This document shows, one piece after another, positions 53,131 to 64,000 of a DNA stretch of 64,000 bases (within the stretch, counting starts at the first letter, position 1; every line of letters begins with the position of its first letter). Source of the DNA: Pithys albifrons albifrons (taxonomy: Eukaryota > Chordata > Aves > Passeriformes > Thamnophilidae); the NCBI RefSeq assembly GCF_047495875.1, contig NC_092458.1, forward strand, positions 110,347,727-110,411,726, given 5' to 3'. The notes under the pieces were generated by a model. The model was not told where the DNA came from and did no database searches. It saw only the letters and a program-made list of their open reading frames with translations. A program made the position numbers and the translations under genes.

Positions 53131-54757
53131 AATGCACACAAGACGACACACAGTCCAACAAAAATAACAGATTTAAGATCTTTGTCTTCTTACTTGCTAT
53201 CCTAAGGAAAGCTTGGTTTTCATTCACTAAGCAGAATCCAGATTGAAGCTATTTTCTGAAAGTTTCTCACCCTTCAACTGAAATTTCCTTTCTCCTTCAC
53301 AGAGAACACAAAGTAGGAAGGGATCTCCTGCATCAATGTACTGAGCTTCTAAAAACTCCAAAGCCGATACACAGAGTATCTTAATACAGACAGAGAAGCT
53401 GGAAGACCTGAAAGAAGAATCCAAATACACAGAAATATCCAGTAACTAAAATGTATTGCAAGGAGATTTGACATGGTATTCAGCCATACAATTACTTACA
53501 CACTTAGGCAGAGAGACTCTGGGACACCAAAGAAGCTATCTCTGTTGTAATAGATTTGAATAAAGTTTGAACAAGGAAAATGAAAAAATACAGATGCTGT
53601 TCAACCTTAGGATATATAGGGACATTGGAAAAATGAATATTCTACCAATGAAAAAGGTGACTATTAGTTTTCCTGTATAGAAACTTTAAATTATTATTAA
53701 ATATCTTATCAATGCCTTTCTGTATTAATTTGGGCTATTACATACAACAATGTATCATTGTTACTGGACTAATGGCCTGGACTATTAAACTGTTAAAATA
53801 TTAATTGGGCTAAAAATAAACTATTGGCTTCACATATATGGTGTTCTCCTTTTTTCCCAATAGTATTGTGAATGCAATATATTACCTGGCAACAAATAGC
53901 CACATCTGTTTCAGTGCAAGGTAATGTCCTCACATAATTTTTGCTTTCTGGGATGTGATGACTTTTGTAAAAAAACTCCTTTCTCTGTGATTCAGCAGTC
54001 ACCAGTAGTCAGGGTAATCTGAATAATACCACCTTAACTGCTGCTGTTATTGCAACTGTATGACTCTGCTCCAGAGGACAAAGATAATGGATATATTTCT
54101 TGTTGGTTCTACATCCCCACTTTATAAGTCAAGTTTCATTTTTGGCAGGAGGCTTGTTTGTTCTTATTTTTAGAAATTTTAAAGAGAGGAACAAAGAGGG
54201 AAAACAGTAAGAAACTTGGTTTGCTCAGTCTAAGTTGGTGTTTCATTCATCTTCTGTCTGAAAACAATGCATCCATTTAGCTGGTTGCTCACCAATACCA
54301 TTGTACAACATGAACAAGAACTACAGTATGAGATTCAGTTGTTTTCTTCTACTTGTGGACTGACAGCAGACCAAACCTATACGTACATAAAAACCCTTAC
54401 AACTGAGCTGCTTTAAAATTTAATAAGACACAGTGAATACACTGAATAAATTATTGAACACATATAGCCACCCAGGATGCAGTGCACATTGTTAGGAAAG
54501 TGAGAGATAAAGGCAGAGAAAAGAGAAAGGTGTTAACTATTAATAAAAGTATGTTAGCAATGCCAGCCACAACAGGCACAGCTATGGCCATATTTTCATC
54601 TCTGACCTAAAAATAGAAAGATATAACAAACACAAAGCATTAAGTTCCCTCTAGAAGCTTTTCAGTCTGCAAAATAATGCAACATTTCCAGTTGAAAAAC
54701 TGAAAGAGACATTGACGATATGTCTATATACATACATATCTGTGTTTCACTTTACAG

Positions 54758-54908
54758 GAAATATTTAGGATCATTCTCCAAAGTGCCAAGTTAGATGGCA
54801 TTTCCGGAATTCAAAATATCTTTCTGCCTGTGCAGTACAGGGCCAATGATGTGAAGAACACCAGCAAAGAATTAGCCATTGACCTTGCACTGTCTTTATT
54901 TGGACAGG
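54758..54908 (+). CDS. Internal exon candidate, unidentified large gene (exon E)
   Basis: The longest well-supported block, 151 nt. The acceptor is TCTGTGTTTCACTTTACAG and the donor is AGG|GTAGTT, a somewhat weak GT site. Only the phase-0 frame is open; the other two stop early. It encodes about 50 residues, starting 'EIFRIILQSAKLDGISGIQN' and including 'VKNTSKELAIDLALSLF', a strongly amphipathic helical sequence with balanced codon use unlike the flanking DNA. It leaves in phase 1, which the next block needs. An overlapping minus-strand ORF (54771-54959) is treated as a shadow because it lacks matching splice sites. I do not recognise the family. Confidence 0.55.
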
Positions 54909-57601
54909 GTAGTTAGTGATATTGCTTCTAGCAAATGGTTCATCAAGATTTACTAGCAAATGGAAGGGGTGATGACAAGCTTTTATTTAAATGTCTATAA
55001 AAGTACTCATTAGAAACAGTTTATTTAAATTCCTCACAAAAGAGGCTGTGGAGCTCTATGGGAGCTGTTACAGGGAAAGCACTGCATCCATACTTGGCAA
55101 TTCAGAGTACTGACAAAGTGGCAACAGCAGGAATACCTCATTTATGTCATTTGCCTTAACCAAATTGTCTCCCTCAACACTACTTTCTGTCAAATACTTC
55201 ACAGCTTCAAAGAAAGGGTTGATGAAAGAAAAATATTACTAGTAAATTTCTTCAAGGCAGTGTTTCAAATTAACTTTTTTTTTTTATTTAAGAAAAAAAC
55301 CCCAAACCTAAACCCAAGCTCTCTTCAAGATCTGGGTTTTTTATGATTTTTGAACTGAAGAGCACTGGCAGGTGACAACATCACATTTCATAAAACGACT
55401 TACTAAAATAAAAAGAAAAATGTGACAATTTCAAGTTCAGGGTTGTAAGGGGAATGAATACTCCAAGTGTTCGACTAGTGCATTGTCTACAATGATCACT
55501 GTGCTCTGACATTGTTCCCTTAAGGCTTACTATAACATGGACAAGATAACCAGCAGTTTCAATGTATCCAAGTACATAGTGTAGTAACGGCTTTTCAGAT
55601 GGGAAGCTGTAAACACTTGAAATACCTGGAGTAGTTCTCTAGAAATATTTGAATTCAAGATTTCTAATGTTAAAAGAGACCAATGGATGGCTTTGTTGGA
55701 CTCAGTAAAATATTAATTTGCACTCTACAGGTGCCCTCCCAAAACGAGTTAGAAGGTAAAGACACTTCAAGGGAAGTAAATGCTGGAAAATGTGTGCTGG
55801 AAGTTAATTTTGAGCTTGCAGCATTCAAGAGCTTCACTTGAGACCCAAAATTCTGTTTGGAAGAGAAAAAATATGGTCTCAAGTGGAAATTTTGTCTGCA
55901 ATGAAAATTAGCATTCAAATTTTTTAATAGATGTAATTAATACTCTTAGTAAATTACCTGTATTTTTAATAAACCACCTGGAAGCCAAGAATTTATCAGC
56001 AAAATTCCTTTTGAAATGATTTTGCAAAATATTTTAAATTAGGACAGATTTCTGCTGCTCATAGGTAACTCATTAAGAGTAAAATAAAATAAATTTGTTA
56101 CATAAATTATTCATCCCAACTGTTTACACAGTTCTAATCTAACAGTGGAGCTGCCTTGGTATTTTTACATTCATAAGCAGTTCACAAAAGAGTCTGTGCT
56201 CTCATAAAACAGTAAACTTCAAACTACTCAATTTTTCATTGGCATAATGTCTGTGGTCATTGAAATGCATGCATAGACAGCATTTTCAGGATATGCTAGT
56301 AACAAATTAACATAATTTAAAACAATGTCCAAATTTATTGCTTCTTTAATTGGACACATTTGGTTTATGGAAAAGCTATTTTACTCATCTTTCTAGGACT
56401 TTCAAAGACCTGTGATTATAGATGTGCATTCCTACACATACTTGGTAGTAGATATGTAAGATCGACAGATATACTAACATCTGATTCTCCCCTCATTCTC
56501 ATTAAAAACATCTCTCCTGGTAACAGCATTAATCTTTTTACTCTAAAAGTGCTGATTTGCTTTCCAATATTTCACAAATTTCTAAGAGATAATACCTTTT
56601 ATTAGAAAATTAAGTATCCCGGTCCTTGCTGACTGAATAAACTTTCGTATATCCAGCCTTTCAAATAACAGGAAAATGGATATTAACATTTCAAACTTTA
56701 TCATGAGCAGAAAAGTTTGTGTTGGATCCAGAATTAAACCACAACTGATAATGATATTCCACATCACACAAATACTGAAATAACCTAATTTTCAAACAGC
56801 TAAAAACATGGATGAATAGCTCTGTAAAATGTTCAATTCAGTAGCAATTTTTTAAAAAAATAACAGGTTTAAAAATAAAATTAAATATTCCTCCTTAAAA
56901 AAACAACCAAAACCCCCTCAACAATTAATCCTATCAACATTTCTTATAATTGTTTCAAAAAAACCCAAAGCCCCACAAAAAAACACAAACAAAACCCAAA
57001 CCTAATCAAAACTTTAAAATCCAGACATTTGTGGAAAGCAACTGTTTTCTGCAGATACATTCAGTTCAGATTACTTGAAACTGTCATTTTCCTACCATAA
57101 TACACCAGCAAATTCATTGACTTTACACAGTGGGATCCTTTCCAGTCTTGAGACATTAGTGTTCTATGGAGAAACAACTGGCCACAATCGGATATTTCTC
57201 TTTCAGGCTGATTTTGAAACATTAACTGCATATGAAATTGTTCAAGGTTCTTTTTTTTTCTTTCCAATGACCTGAAAAGTAAGTTTCCTACTGGCAGATA
57301 AAAGCAGAAAAAAGACAGAGATTCAAAATTAAACTACTTATCATATAATTTATAACTTTTTAAGTACAATGCTCAGAAAGAGTTTTTTTGGCCATTATAT
57401 TTGACTTTAAATATATAGCCTATCATACACTACGTGACAAACAAGGCTCAAGTCCACAGCATTTTAGAAAGGAAGGTAAAGGTCACATTTCCATTTTCTA
57501 TTTGCTTGCTAATAGATTGACTGCAAGCAATGGAAGGACTATTATTGACTTGTTTGTAAGTTACAGCTAAGGAAATGCAAAATTATGTGTATTTCTCTCA
57601 G
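54909..57601 (+). other. Putative intron E-F (2.7 kb)
   Basis: Starts GTAGTT and ends GTGTATTTCTCTCAG. Contains the A/C-rich tracts at 56896-57003. No transposon recognised. Confidence 0.45.
56896..57003 (+). repeat. Pair of A/C-rich low-complexity tracts
   Basis: Two stretches (about 56896-56921 and 56956-57003) of A runs separated by CC and CCCC. Similar in style to the tracts at 29.3, 37.8 and 39.3 kb. Confidence 0.7.
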
Positions 57602-57655
57602 AGAGAGCCATGGCAAGAAGAGGATTGTGCTACAAAAACCTTGTTGAGAGCATCA
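57602..57655 (+). CDS. Internal exon candidate, unidentified large gene (exon F)
   Basis: A 54-nt block with acceptor TGTGTATTTCTCTCAG and a consensus donor (TCA|GTAAGT). Entered in phase 1 from exon E, the split codon gives glutamate and the frame reads 'RAMARRGLCYKNLVESI', leaving in phase 1. The basic/amphipathic sequence continues the helical character of exon E. Read-through past the donor stays open for about 24 codons, so an extended form cannot be excluded. A GC-richer patch with long ORFs on both strands follows (to about 57990); these look like chance frames. Identity unknown. Confidence 0.48.
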
Positions 57656-60600
57656 GTAAGTGGGAGCAAGCATACCAGAGTCCTACTACAAATACCTTGG
57701 CAGCCTGCCATGCAAGCAGCCACTTTTGATGGCTGCAAGGAATGAAGTCGAGAAACAAGCAGACAAAGAGTCTGGATGGGAGCCAGATGAGGCGCAAGGG
57801 GGACGTAACAGAAAGCCACTTCACAGCTGGAAACTGCAAAAGAAAACTGCTTGTAGTGCTGGGAAAGGCAGGATCCAGGCACAGAAATAGCTTCCGTGGT
57901 AGTTTCTTATGCCCCCCCAAAAAGTCAGCAGATCTGATTTTTAGATGTGGCCAAATTGACAATGCAATTATAATACACGATGAGGACACACTCCTGTCTT
58001 GCCATAAGTAAGAATACCCTGAGTGGTATCCTAGGGTTGTTCTGCTAGCTAAGGGATTGGGGACTTGCAGTTAATTTTGCTTTTTAGATATAAAACCACT
58101 TCAGAAGTCTTTATGTCTTCCTTCCAATTGGCATACACTGTGCTGACATTCTGAAGTAAGGGAGTACAATAGTGGATGTTGAAGTGCAAAATCACATCAG
58201 CTCAGGACTCTTAGGAAAACCTTCAAGAAGTCAGTGTTATCATTTTGAGTGATTTTTCTGCCTGGTTTGAGTAGAATGCTTAAGTAGCATTCCTGTAGAT
58301 GAGACTGTACTTAAGTGAGAATGAAGTTACTTCAGCTTACAAAAGTACACTCAGAAGATGTGACTATGAGGACTGAAACTGCTGTCAATCATTTAATGCA
58401 AAAAAACATGTTTGTGCAATAACAGCATTAGGATGTTTATGCTACATCAAAGGCTAGCAAGTGGGAAGAAACCCAAAATCTGCCCAACATCAGTCCCAAC
58501 TCCGCTAAGCTTTTGAGATATTTTCTACTATGTGTTTTAAAATTCTGGATCCACTAACAACAAGCTTTGTAGAGAAAACAGATAAGAAAATATTTATCTT
58601 TTTGGAAAACCAATTGATGATCTGGGTTCATGACTTTCTTTTAGTATTACTAATGTTCTGTTAACTTTTTTTTTCATTTAACTTCCTTATTTCCCTAGGG
58701 GAAAAAACCCCAAGCTTATTATTAATAACATTAACACTTAAGTAGTGCCAATTAAACTTCAAGTTTTTGCATATAAAAAAGTAATTAGGCAAGACTTCTT
58801 TCTCATTCAACAAATGCTGCTTAGAGACATTTTTTGAAGACAGAGTCAATAGGGTAGCAGCACTTTTCCCACAGAAATACTTGTATCTTTAGAATGGGGC
58901 ATGGAGGACTAATAACCTGGATTCTCAACCCTTCCATCTAGACAGGGTTCATCTGGCTTCAAAGAAGTCACATAGATGTAAAATTAGCAAAAATTAGAGC
59001 AAAAACTGTTGGACTTCTATCTGAAAGGTCTCAGATTTTTATATTATGCAGGAAATTCCAGAGATGTTATAATAACGAGATCCACAATGAATTACTCAAC
59101 AATTTCTTTTTTCCTGAGGCAATTAAAGAGAGAGATATCTGTTCCTGTTTTAAACTCAACAAGGCTCTAACTCCCTACACAGATGCCAAAGTAGTCTTGA
59201 AGGAACAATGATTTCATTCCTCCAATGACCAAGCTAGTGTAAGCAAGCTGCATACTGAAATAAATTCCTAGATCTGGGGAAGCATTAATGTGCATTGATT
59301 CCTTCTTTTCTCATTAGAGGAGGTGGAGAGGGGAGAGAAGGGACTGAGCTGTAACTGAAATTTGAGATGAAAGTTTGTCTGCATGCTTTGTCAGGGAGAA
59401 AACCCAGGGTACACCTGACCCCTTCTGATCTGCACCACTCTCATAGTAAAATGCAAACATTTCCTGACCAGTTCTTTGAACAGAAAAAATGCAAACATGA
59501 ATGACTTAAATGGTCATGACATATTCAGAGCATGATTTAACTGCAACAGGTATGGTACGTAAAAAATAGTTGCTTTTAGAAATATTAATTTCATTCATTA
59601 CTTACTGACTTCCTTCAGGAGTAGTCCTGTAAATTTGGGGGATTTATTTCACTGGTACTGCCTGAGAACACCTGAAATAATTCTGAATCAGGTCCATTGA
59701 ATCATTGAATGATACATGATGCAAAATGTGCTCCTATAAACAATTCCTTTTTATGTTTCTAGTTTTTAATCTCATTATTCTTTACACCCATGGGCAAGTA
59801 GCTACTATATGGAATCGTGGAATCGTCAATCAAATGATCTTAAAATTACACAAAATTAATTTACTTTTTTTATTGATGCTGCACATTGCCACCATACTCA
59901 TTGTTATCTGATTGACCTACTCAGCTACTCCTAGACCCTCTGTTTTGCCTTCATTCATGAACTAAAATGCATAATCAGATTTACAGCATGTTTTTGGACT
60001 CTTCAAATTTCCATTCCTTTAGATCACAAAAGGAATCATGCTTTAAATATGAGAAACATGTTTTGCTTCTTTATGTTGTACAGAAGTGACATGAGCATAA
60101 ACTGGAAGAGCTTCAGAACACCACACAAAAATGCATCATGATGAAGAGCAAGGAGGGGAAGTGGCAGCCCAAAGCTGTTATTTATATGAGATAGATGAGT
60201 CTCATCAGTTGAAGTCTTATATTTCTTCTATCTTGGTTCTTGTTGCTTGAGTAACATTGTTGGTGGGAGAGGTATTTGCTCGATCCTGAGCCACCATTCT
60301 CATCAGCTGTGGTAAATAGTAGGGAAACAGAACAAATAAATGTTTTCAGCATTACAGATTATTGCTTTAAAGTTATGGATTTTGTACTTCTCTGAAGAAT
60401 CCTAAAATCTCACATAATACCTTCCAGGCAAAAAGCTCGGGACAAGAGAATAATGGCTGAAATGAACACAATGTTTAAGAATTCTCTTTCCAAAAGAGTT
60501 GGGAACATTTTTCACTTCTTATGCAGCTCTAGCAAATGGTGCAAAATTAAGCAGGTTGAGAAGCTTTCCCTACAATAGGTCCTGTTTTATCCTGCAAAGT

Positions 60601-61140
60601 CTAACAGAGCTTGAGGCAGAAAGCATCTAGTTTGCCTTCTCAAAAGTATCACATAAAATAGGTAGTAGGAAAGGCTCTACTAATAGTATTAATTAACTGG
60701 AGGCTGAAACAATATAAAATGCATGTCTAAATATACAAGACTTTCTTTGTATTGTGAACTCCAGCTCACATTTTGAGACCAAGTGCCTGACACTTTTCCT
60801 TCCAAATTGTTAATCGCAGCACTGGAATGCAATTAGCTGCAATTCTATCGTGCACATGAAGGGATTTCTGCACAATGGGCTACCATAATTTGATCCTGAG
60901 GTTTCTGAGGAAGAGGACAAATCAAACTCTTCCTTAGAAACTAGTTTATTTTTTAAAAGGGAATCTTTCTGAGGTTTTGTAAGGGTCATAGATCTTCCAC
61001 TTAAAAATATTGTTTAAAACAGAATTAATGTTCTTAGAAAGGAAATTTGCCTTCCCCACATCCTGGGAAGTAGAATTCAGAAGGTCAGACTTTCATCTTG
61101 CAGTAGATCTTTCCTTTCATAAGTTTATCAAAGAATGTTT

Positions 61141-61179
61141 TCTTTTTTTCTTTTTTTTTTTTTTTATTTTTCCCTCCCT
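61141..61179 (+). repeat. T-rich tract
   Basis: Long T runs separated by single C or A residues, ending in CCCTCCCTG. Confidence 0.8.
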
Positions 61180-62601
61180 GAAACTAGATTTAAGGTTTCT
61201 ACACAATGTATTGTGCATTCCTATTCTTCAGACATTTTTAAAGAACCTGATAGATTTTGGCCAAACCTCCATTTGTCAGAGGCAGCAGGCTCTATTACTT
61301 ACTGGATATAAGACATTTAATTAGCGTCTTAAAAGAATTATGAGCAACTCAACCCAAGCTGAATAGAGTGCTTCCATTTCTATATATAATAGGCCCTAAA
61401 TTGATGGAGAATATGGATTAATCTCTCTCATCATATAAAGAATTGTATTTTTTCCTCTGTGTTTTCTTACAATCTTAATAATTTGACCATCATGCACATG
61501 CACAGAAAAATCCTTAAATAGATGTCTAATGGCTAATTCCTTTCCTAACCAAAGTATTAAAGTTATGATGAATACACCTATTTGAATTTGTTCCATTCTC
61601 TAATTTGCTCATCTGAAAGAGCTTGAATCATATTCAAACTCCAGGGCTGAAAAATCTTTATTATTTATTTCAAAGACATAGTTTACTTTGGAGTTGGCCA
61701 CTTTTACAAAGAACACTTGAGATGAGCGTCTGACTCTATGAAAGTACTAATCAGAATCTCAGACAAAAATTTTGTCACAGAACCAGATTATTTCAGGGAT
61801 TCAGAAATAGAGAATAGCACCTGAAGGGTTGTCTGAAGACATAAGAAGATATTTTGCTAAATTCATCTGCCCACAGGTACACTCATTCTCCATTAAACAC
61901 TTATAAGAAACACCTCATCCATTTTCCTGATGACTCAGCTGCTCTTTCAGACTCCAAGACTTACAGCAAATCCTTAGTACTTCTGCTCCCAGTCTGCATC
62001 TTCAAGCTATAAAAATGAATACGAAATTTGAGCCTTTCCGGCCTTTTTTCTTGGGCCAACATTTTGGTTCTTGTACTTGGTCTCAGCAACTCTCTGATCA
62101 CTATTAGTGTGTTGCCAGAGCTTAGTAATGCTGGCCTCCTATCTGTAGTTTTGTGGTGTGCCATCACTCTACCAGTCATCTTGCGGGTTTTAATGGGTCA
62201 GTGACATTTTTAGCTTCTGGTATCTTCTGGCAGAAGCCACTCGTGTTCATTAAAAACCATATACATACAAGGCAACATCAAGAATAAGCTATTCAAAATT
62301 ATGAGACATTATATTTAATATGATTTAGGTCTATCAAGGTCTTGATTTGGAAAAGTTTATCTGAAAATATTCAAACATCCAAGAGACTTATGAAGGATAT
62401 ACAAAGGCGCTGCTTACAAAATAGCAGATTAAACTGTAGGAATGAGAAAAACCTGATCTGATTTTGCATATCTGTTATAGCTGAATTAATCCTAACACTG
62501 TGTTCTTTATTCCACTTAAATACTCATCATTAATAGTGTTTTAATGTTCTAGTACTTGGCAGTTTCTATGTATTTCTTCCTGTCAGATAGTTTAGCTAAA
62601 T

Positions 62602-62632
62602 TCCTTTTCTTTCTTTCTTTTTTTTTTTTTTT
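62602..62632 (+). repeat. (CTTT)n and poly(T) tract
   Basis: Three to four CTTT units grading into a run of about 15 T. Confidence 0.85.
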
Positions 62633-63548
62633 GAGAGCTATATAAACTGTAACAAAGAAGTTCTATCATAAAAATAATTTAGAGGGGGGTGCATTTAAAC
62701 ACTTACTTAGTAGTCTTGAAAAATCTGCGATTAAAGTTTTCTGAAGGAGTAAAATCCAATGGAAGAACATCTACTTAAAAAAACCGGAAAATACAATCTG
62801 ATAGTTGTCAATACCCGAATTATTATATAGTGATACTGTTTCTCCTCAACATCTTTAAGGACTATAAGAGCACTGCCCTGAGACTTGTATAAGACATACA
62901 TAAAGAAGGTTAGATAGCAAATGAAGAGACTTTACCTGTAATTCTGTAAACAGGGGCTCTTCAAATGCCTGGACTTCATTTTGCATGCCACTTTCTTTCT
63001 GTTAAGAGAGCTCAGGTGATGTGGGGGTCACTTGTAGTAATGCACTAAAAGTGGAGAAACTTAAGTCTCTTTTCCTTCATAATTTGTTCACTTCGAGTCA
63101 GCTTTACCAATTTAAGAAAATGAGCAAAGAAAAGGCAATAAGGATAATAAAAAGTAATAATGTATCACATTTTTCTTATTATTTTTTCTATTCTAACACC
63201 GCCATAAGTATTACCTATAGAGGTAGATCAGACTCATGTTGCCTTTTTAAAATGAAAGACAGGTTTTGCAGCTGACACAGGAACAAAAAAGAAAAAAAAA
63301 ACAAAACCAAATCAAAAACTAAAGAAAGCCAGCAGAACTTACTCTGTGGAGTTGTATTTGATTTGGCATATAGTTCTTCTCTTTCAACTAATATAATCAA
63401 AACATGTTGATCTTTAAAAGCAGTCTATAAAAGTCTGTCTAGTATGGTCACAGGGCAACATCTATCACAGTACTTACGATCTTGCTCACTCCAGAAAAAT
63501 GTATCATTTCCCACTGTTGTGTTTGTCCTATCTATTTTGTTTCACCAG

Positions 63549-63567
63549 TATCAGCAATAATTTTAGA
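63549..63567 (+). CDS. Possible 19-nt microexon (exon G)
   Basis: A 19-base block with an excellent acceptor (TATCTATTTTGTTTCACCAG) and a good donor (AGA|GTAAGC). Entered in phase 1 from exon F, it reads 'ISAIIL' and leaves in phase 2. That is the phase that keeps the following block at 63733 open; a direct join from exon F to 63733 reaches a stop after about 17 codons. The need for a microexon is therefore an inference from phase. A missed exon elsewhere could solve the same problem. Confidence 0.3.
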
Positions 63568-63732
63568 GTAAGCCACATATCTGAAACATAAATCTGTAGA
63601 AAATGCAGTATATCCATGGTATTGTTCTACCTCCATACCCATATTTTTCTTCTTACATAAAAAATCCCCAAATCCCCACATGTTTATTTCCAACAATACT
63701 CTCTTAAAAGCTGTACATTTTTGTTGTTGCAG

Positions 63733-63811
63733 TTCCTCGAGAAGTCCTAACTATGGCCCTGAGTTGGATCTTAGAAACAACAATTTGATTATACCTGCAA
63801 ATTTTCTACAG
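63733..63811 (+). CDS. Internal or terminal exon candidate (exon H)
   Basis: The acceptor is strong (TTTTTGTTGTTGCAG). Entered in phase 2 (after exon G) the frame reads 'SRSPNYGPELDLRNNNLI' and then 'IPANFLQ'. Possible donors follow at 63812 (CAG|GTTATG), 63833 (CAG|GTTGTG) and 63845 (TCT|GTATAT), none ideal. The same frame ends at a TAG at 63857-63859, and an AATAAA lies at 63911-63916, so a terminal exon is also possible. Entered in phase 1 instead, the peptide begins 'PREVLTMALSWILE' and stops at 63785. The polar loop followed by a beta-like segment contrasts with the helical exons E and F. Identity unknown. Confidence 0.35.
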
Positions 63812-64000
63812 GTTATGCACACTGTTGTGCAGGTTGTGAAATCTGTATATTTTCGATAGATAAACTGAAACCTCTTCTAGTAAAGCACAAGTTGTTACAT
63901 TCCTAGGTGCAATAAAACTTTGACAACATGGATGGATGGTAGCAATAAACATAATTTTGACTTTATATACTATTTTGACATATAATTCTACAATATACCA
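63812..64000. other. End of window: intron start or 3' UTR
   Basis: AT-rich sequence with AATAAA at 63911-63916 and again at 63945-63950. If exon H is internal this is intron; if terminal, it is the remaining coding sequence to 63859 and a short 3' untranslated region. The sequence alone does not decide. Confidence 0.35.

Larger units (their letters stand above)
35458..54757 (+). other. Putative long intron D-E (19.3 kb)
   Basis: Mostly AT-rich unique DNA with simple repeats, listed separately, and an LTR-like GC-richer segment at 52.5-53.1 kb. Several splice-flanked open blocks occur in it (36467-36519, 38452-38476, 38676-38699, 40703-40752, 49283-49366). Some combinations keep the phase, so unannotated or alternative exons are possible; I could not choose among them and do not call them as coding. 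Confidence 0.4.
57656..63548 (+). other. Putative intron F-G (5.9 kb)
   Basis: Begins GTAAGT and ends with TCTATTTTGTTTCACCAG. It holds T-rich tracts (61141-61179, 62602-62632) and an A-rich tract (about 63285-63303). A block at 60430-60555 is splice-flanked and open, but only in a phase that exon F cannot supply. No other gene evidence. Confidence 0.4.

Noticed and set aside
57598..58011. Overlapping ORFs on both strands after exon F
   Set aside because: Four frames are open at once in a GC-richer patch and none has matching splice sites beyond exon F itself.
60430..60555. Open block with acceptor ATACCTTCCAG and donor CAG|GTTGAG
   Set aside because: Its open frame needs entry in phase 2, which exon F (phase 1) cannot supply, and the acceptor has a weak pyrimidine tract.
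1..64000. tRNA, rRNA, CRISPR arrays, bacterial operons, riboswitches
   Set aside because: No cloverleaf with conserved A and B boxes, no rRNA-like stretch, no regularly spaced identical repeats, and no gene arrangement of prokaryotic type were seen by eye. A tRNAscan-SE and Rfam search would be decisive.

Overview
The window looks like a piece of a bird nuclear chromosome. The main evidence is two 5'-truncated CR1 LINE retrotransposons (about 5525-6510 and 14154-14440), both in minus orientation. Their 3' ends carry the short direct repeat (ATTCTRTG-like) and the conserved 'TTGGAAGGGA' block seen in avian CR1 elements. The rest is AT-rich, sparse in repeats and without operons, ribosome binding sites or long bacterial-type ORFs. 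CR1 also occurs in other sauropsids, so 'bird' is an inference, and the species cannot be read from the sequence.

Most of the window appears to be intron. On the plus strand I assembled a chain of short reading-frame blocks, each with a splice acceptor and donor, whose codon phases join without a break: 29580-29703, 33004-33092, 33838-33889, 35411-35457, 54758-54908, 57602-57655, and more tentatively a 19-nt microexon at 63549-63567 and a block at 63733-63811. Two weaker blocks upstream (11729-11753 and 14620-14662) also fit in phase. I read this as an internal part of one large plus-strand gene with introns of 0.2 to 19.3 kb. I do not recognise the protein. The predicted segments are mostly amphipathic helix, followed by a beta-like segment. 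A large extracellular protein, for example of the polycystin-1/REJ kind, is only a guess. Start and end of the gene are not established.

Layout: 1-5.5 kb is AT-rich non-coding DNA, with an LTR-like, CT-rich segment near 3.9-4.56 kb. 5.5-6.5 kb is CR1 copy 1. 7.1-7.9 kb is an isolated GC-rich segment with coding-like but frame-broken signals. 14.15-14.44 kb is CR1 copy 2. 14.7-29.5 kb is AT-rich with simple repeats only. 29.5-35.5 kb holds the densest group of exon candidates. 35.5-54.7 kb is a long putative intron with several ambiguous splice-flanked blocks and an LTR-like segment near 52.5-53.1 kb. 54.7-64 kb holds the remaining exon candidates. No tRNA, rRNA, CRISPR array or convincing promoter was seen. 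The most useful next check is a protein search with the joined exon translation and an alignment of bird RNA-seq to this interval.
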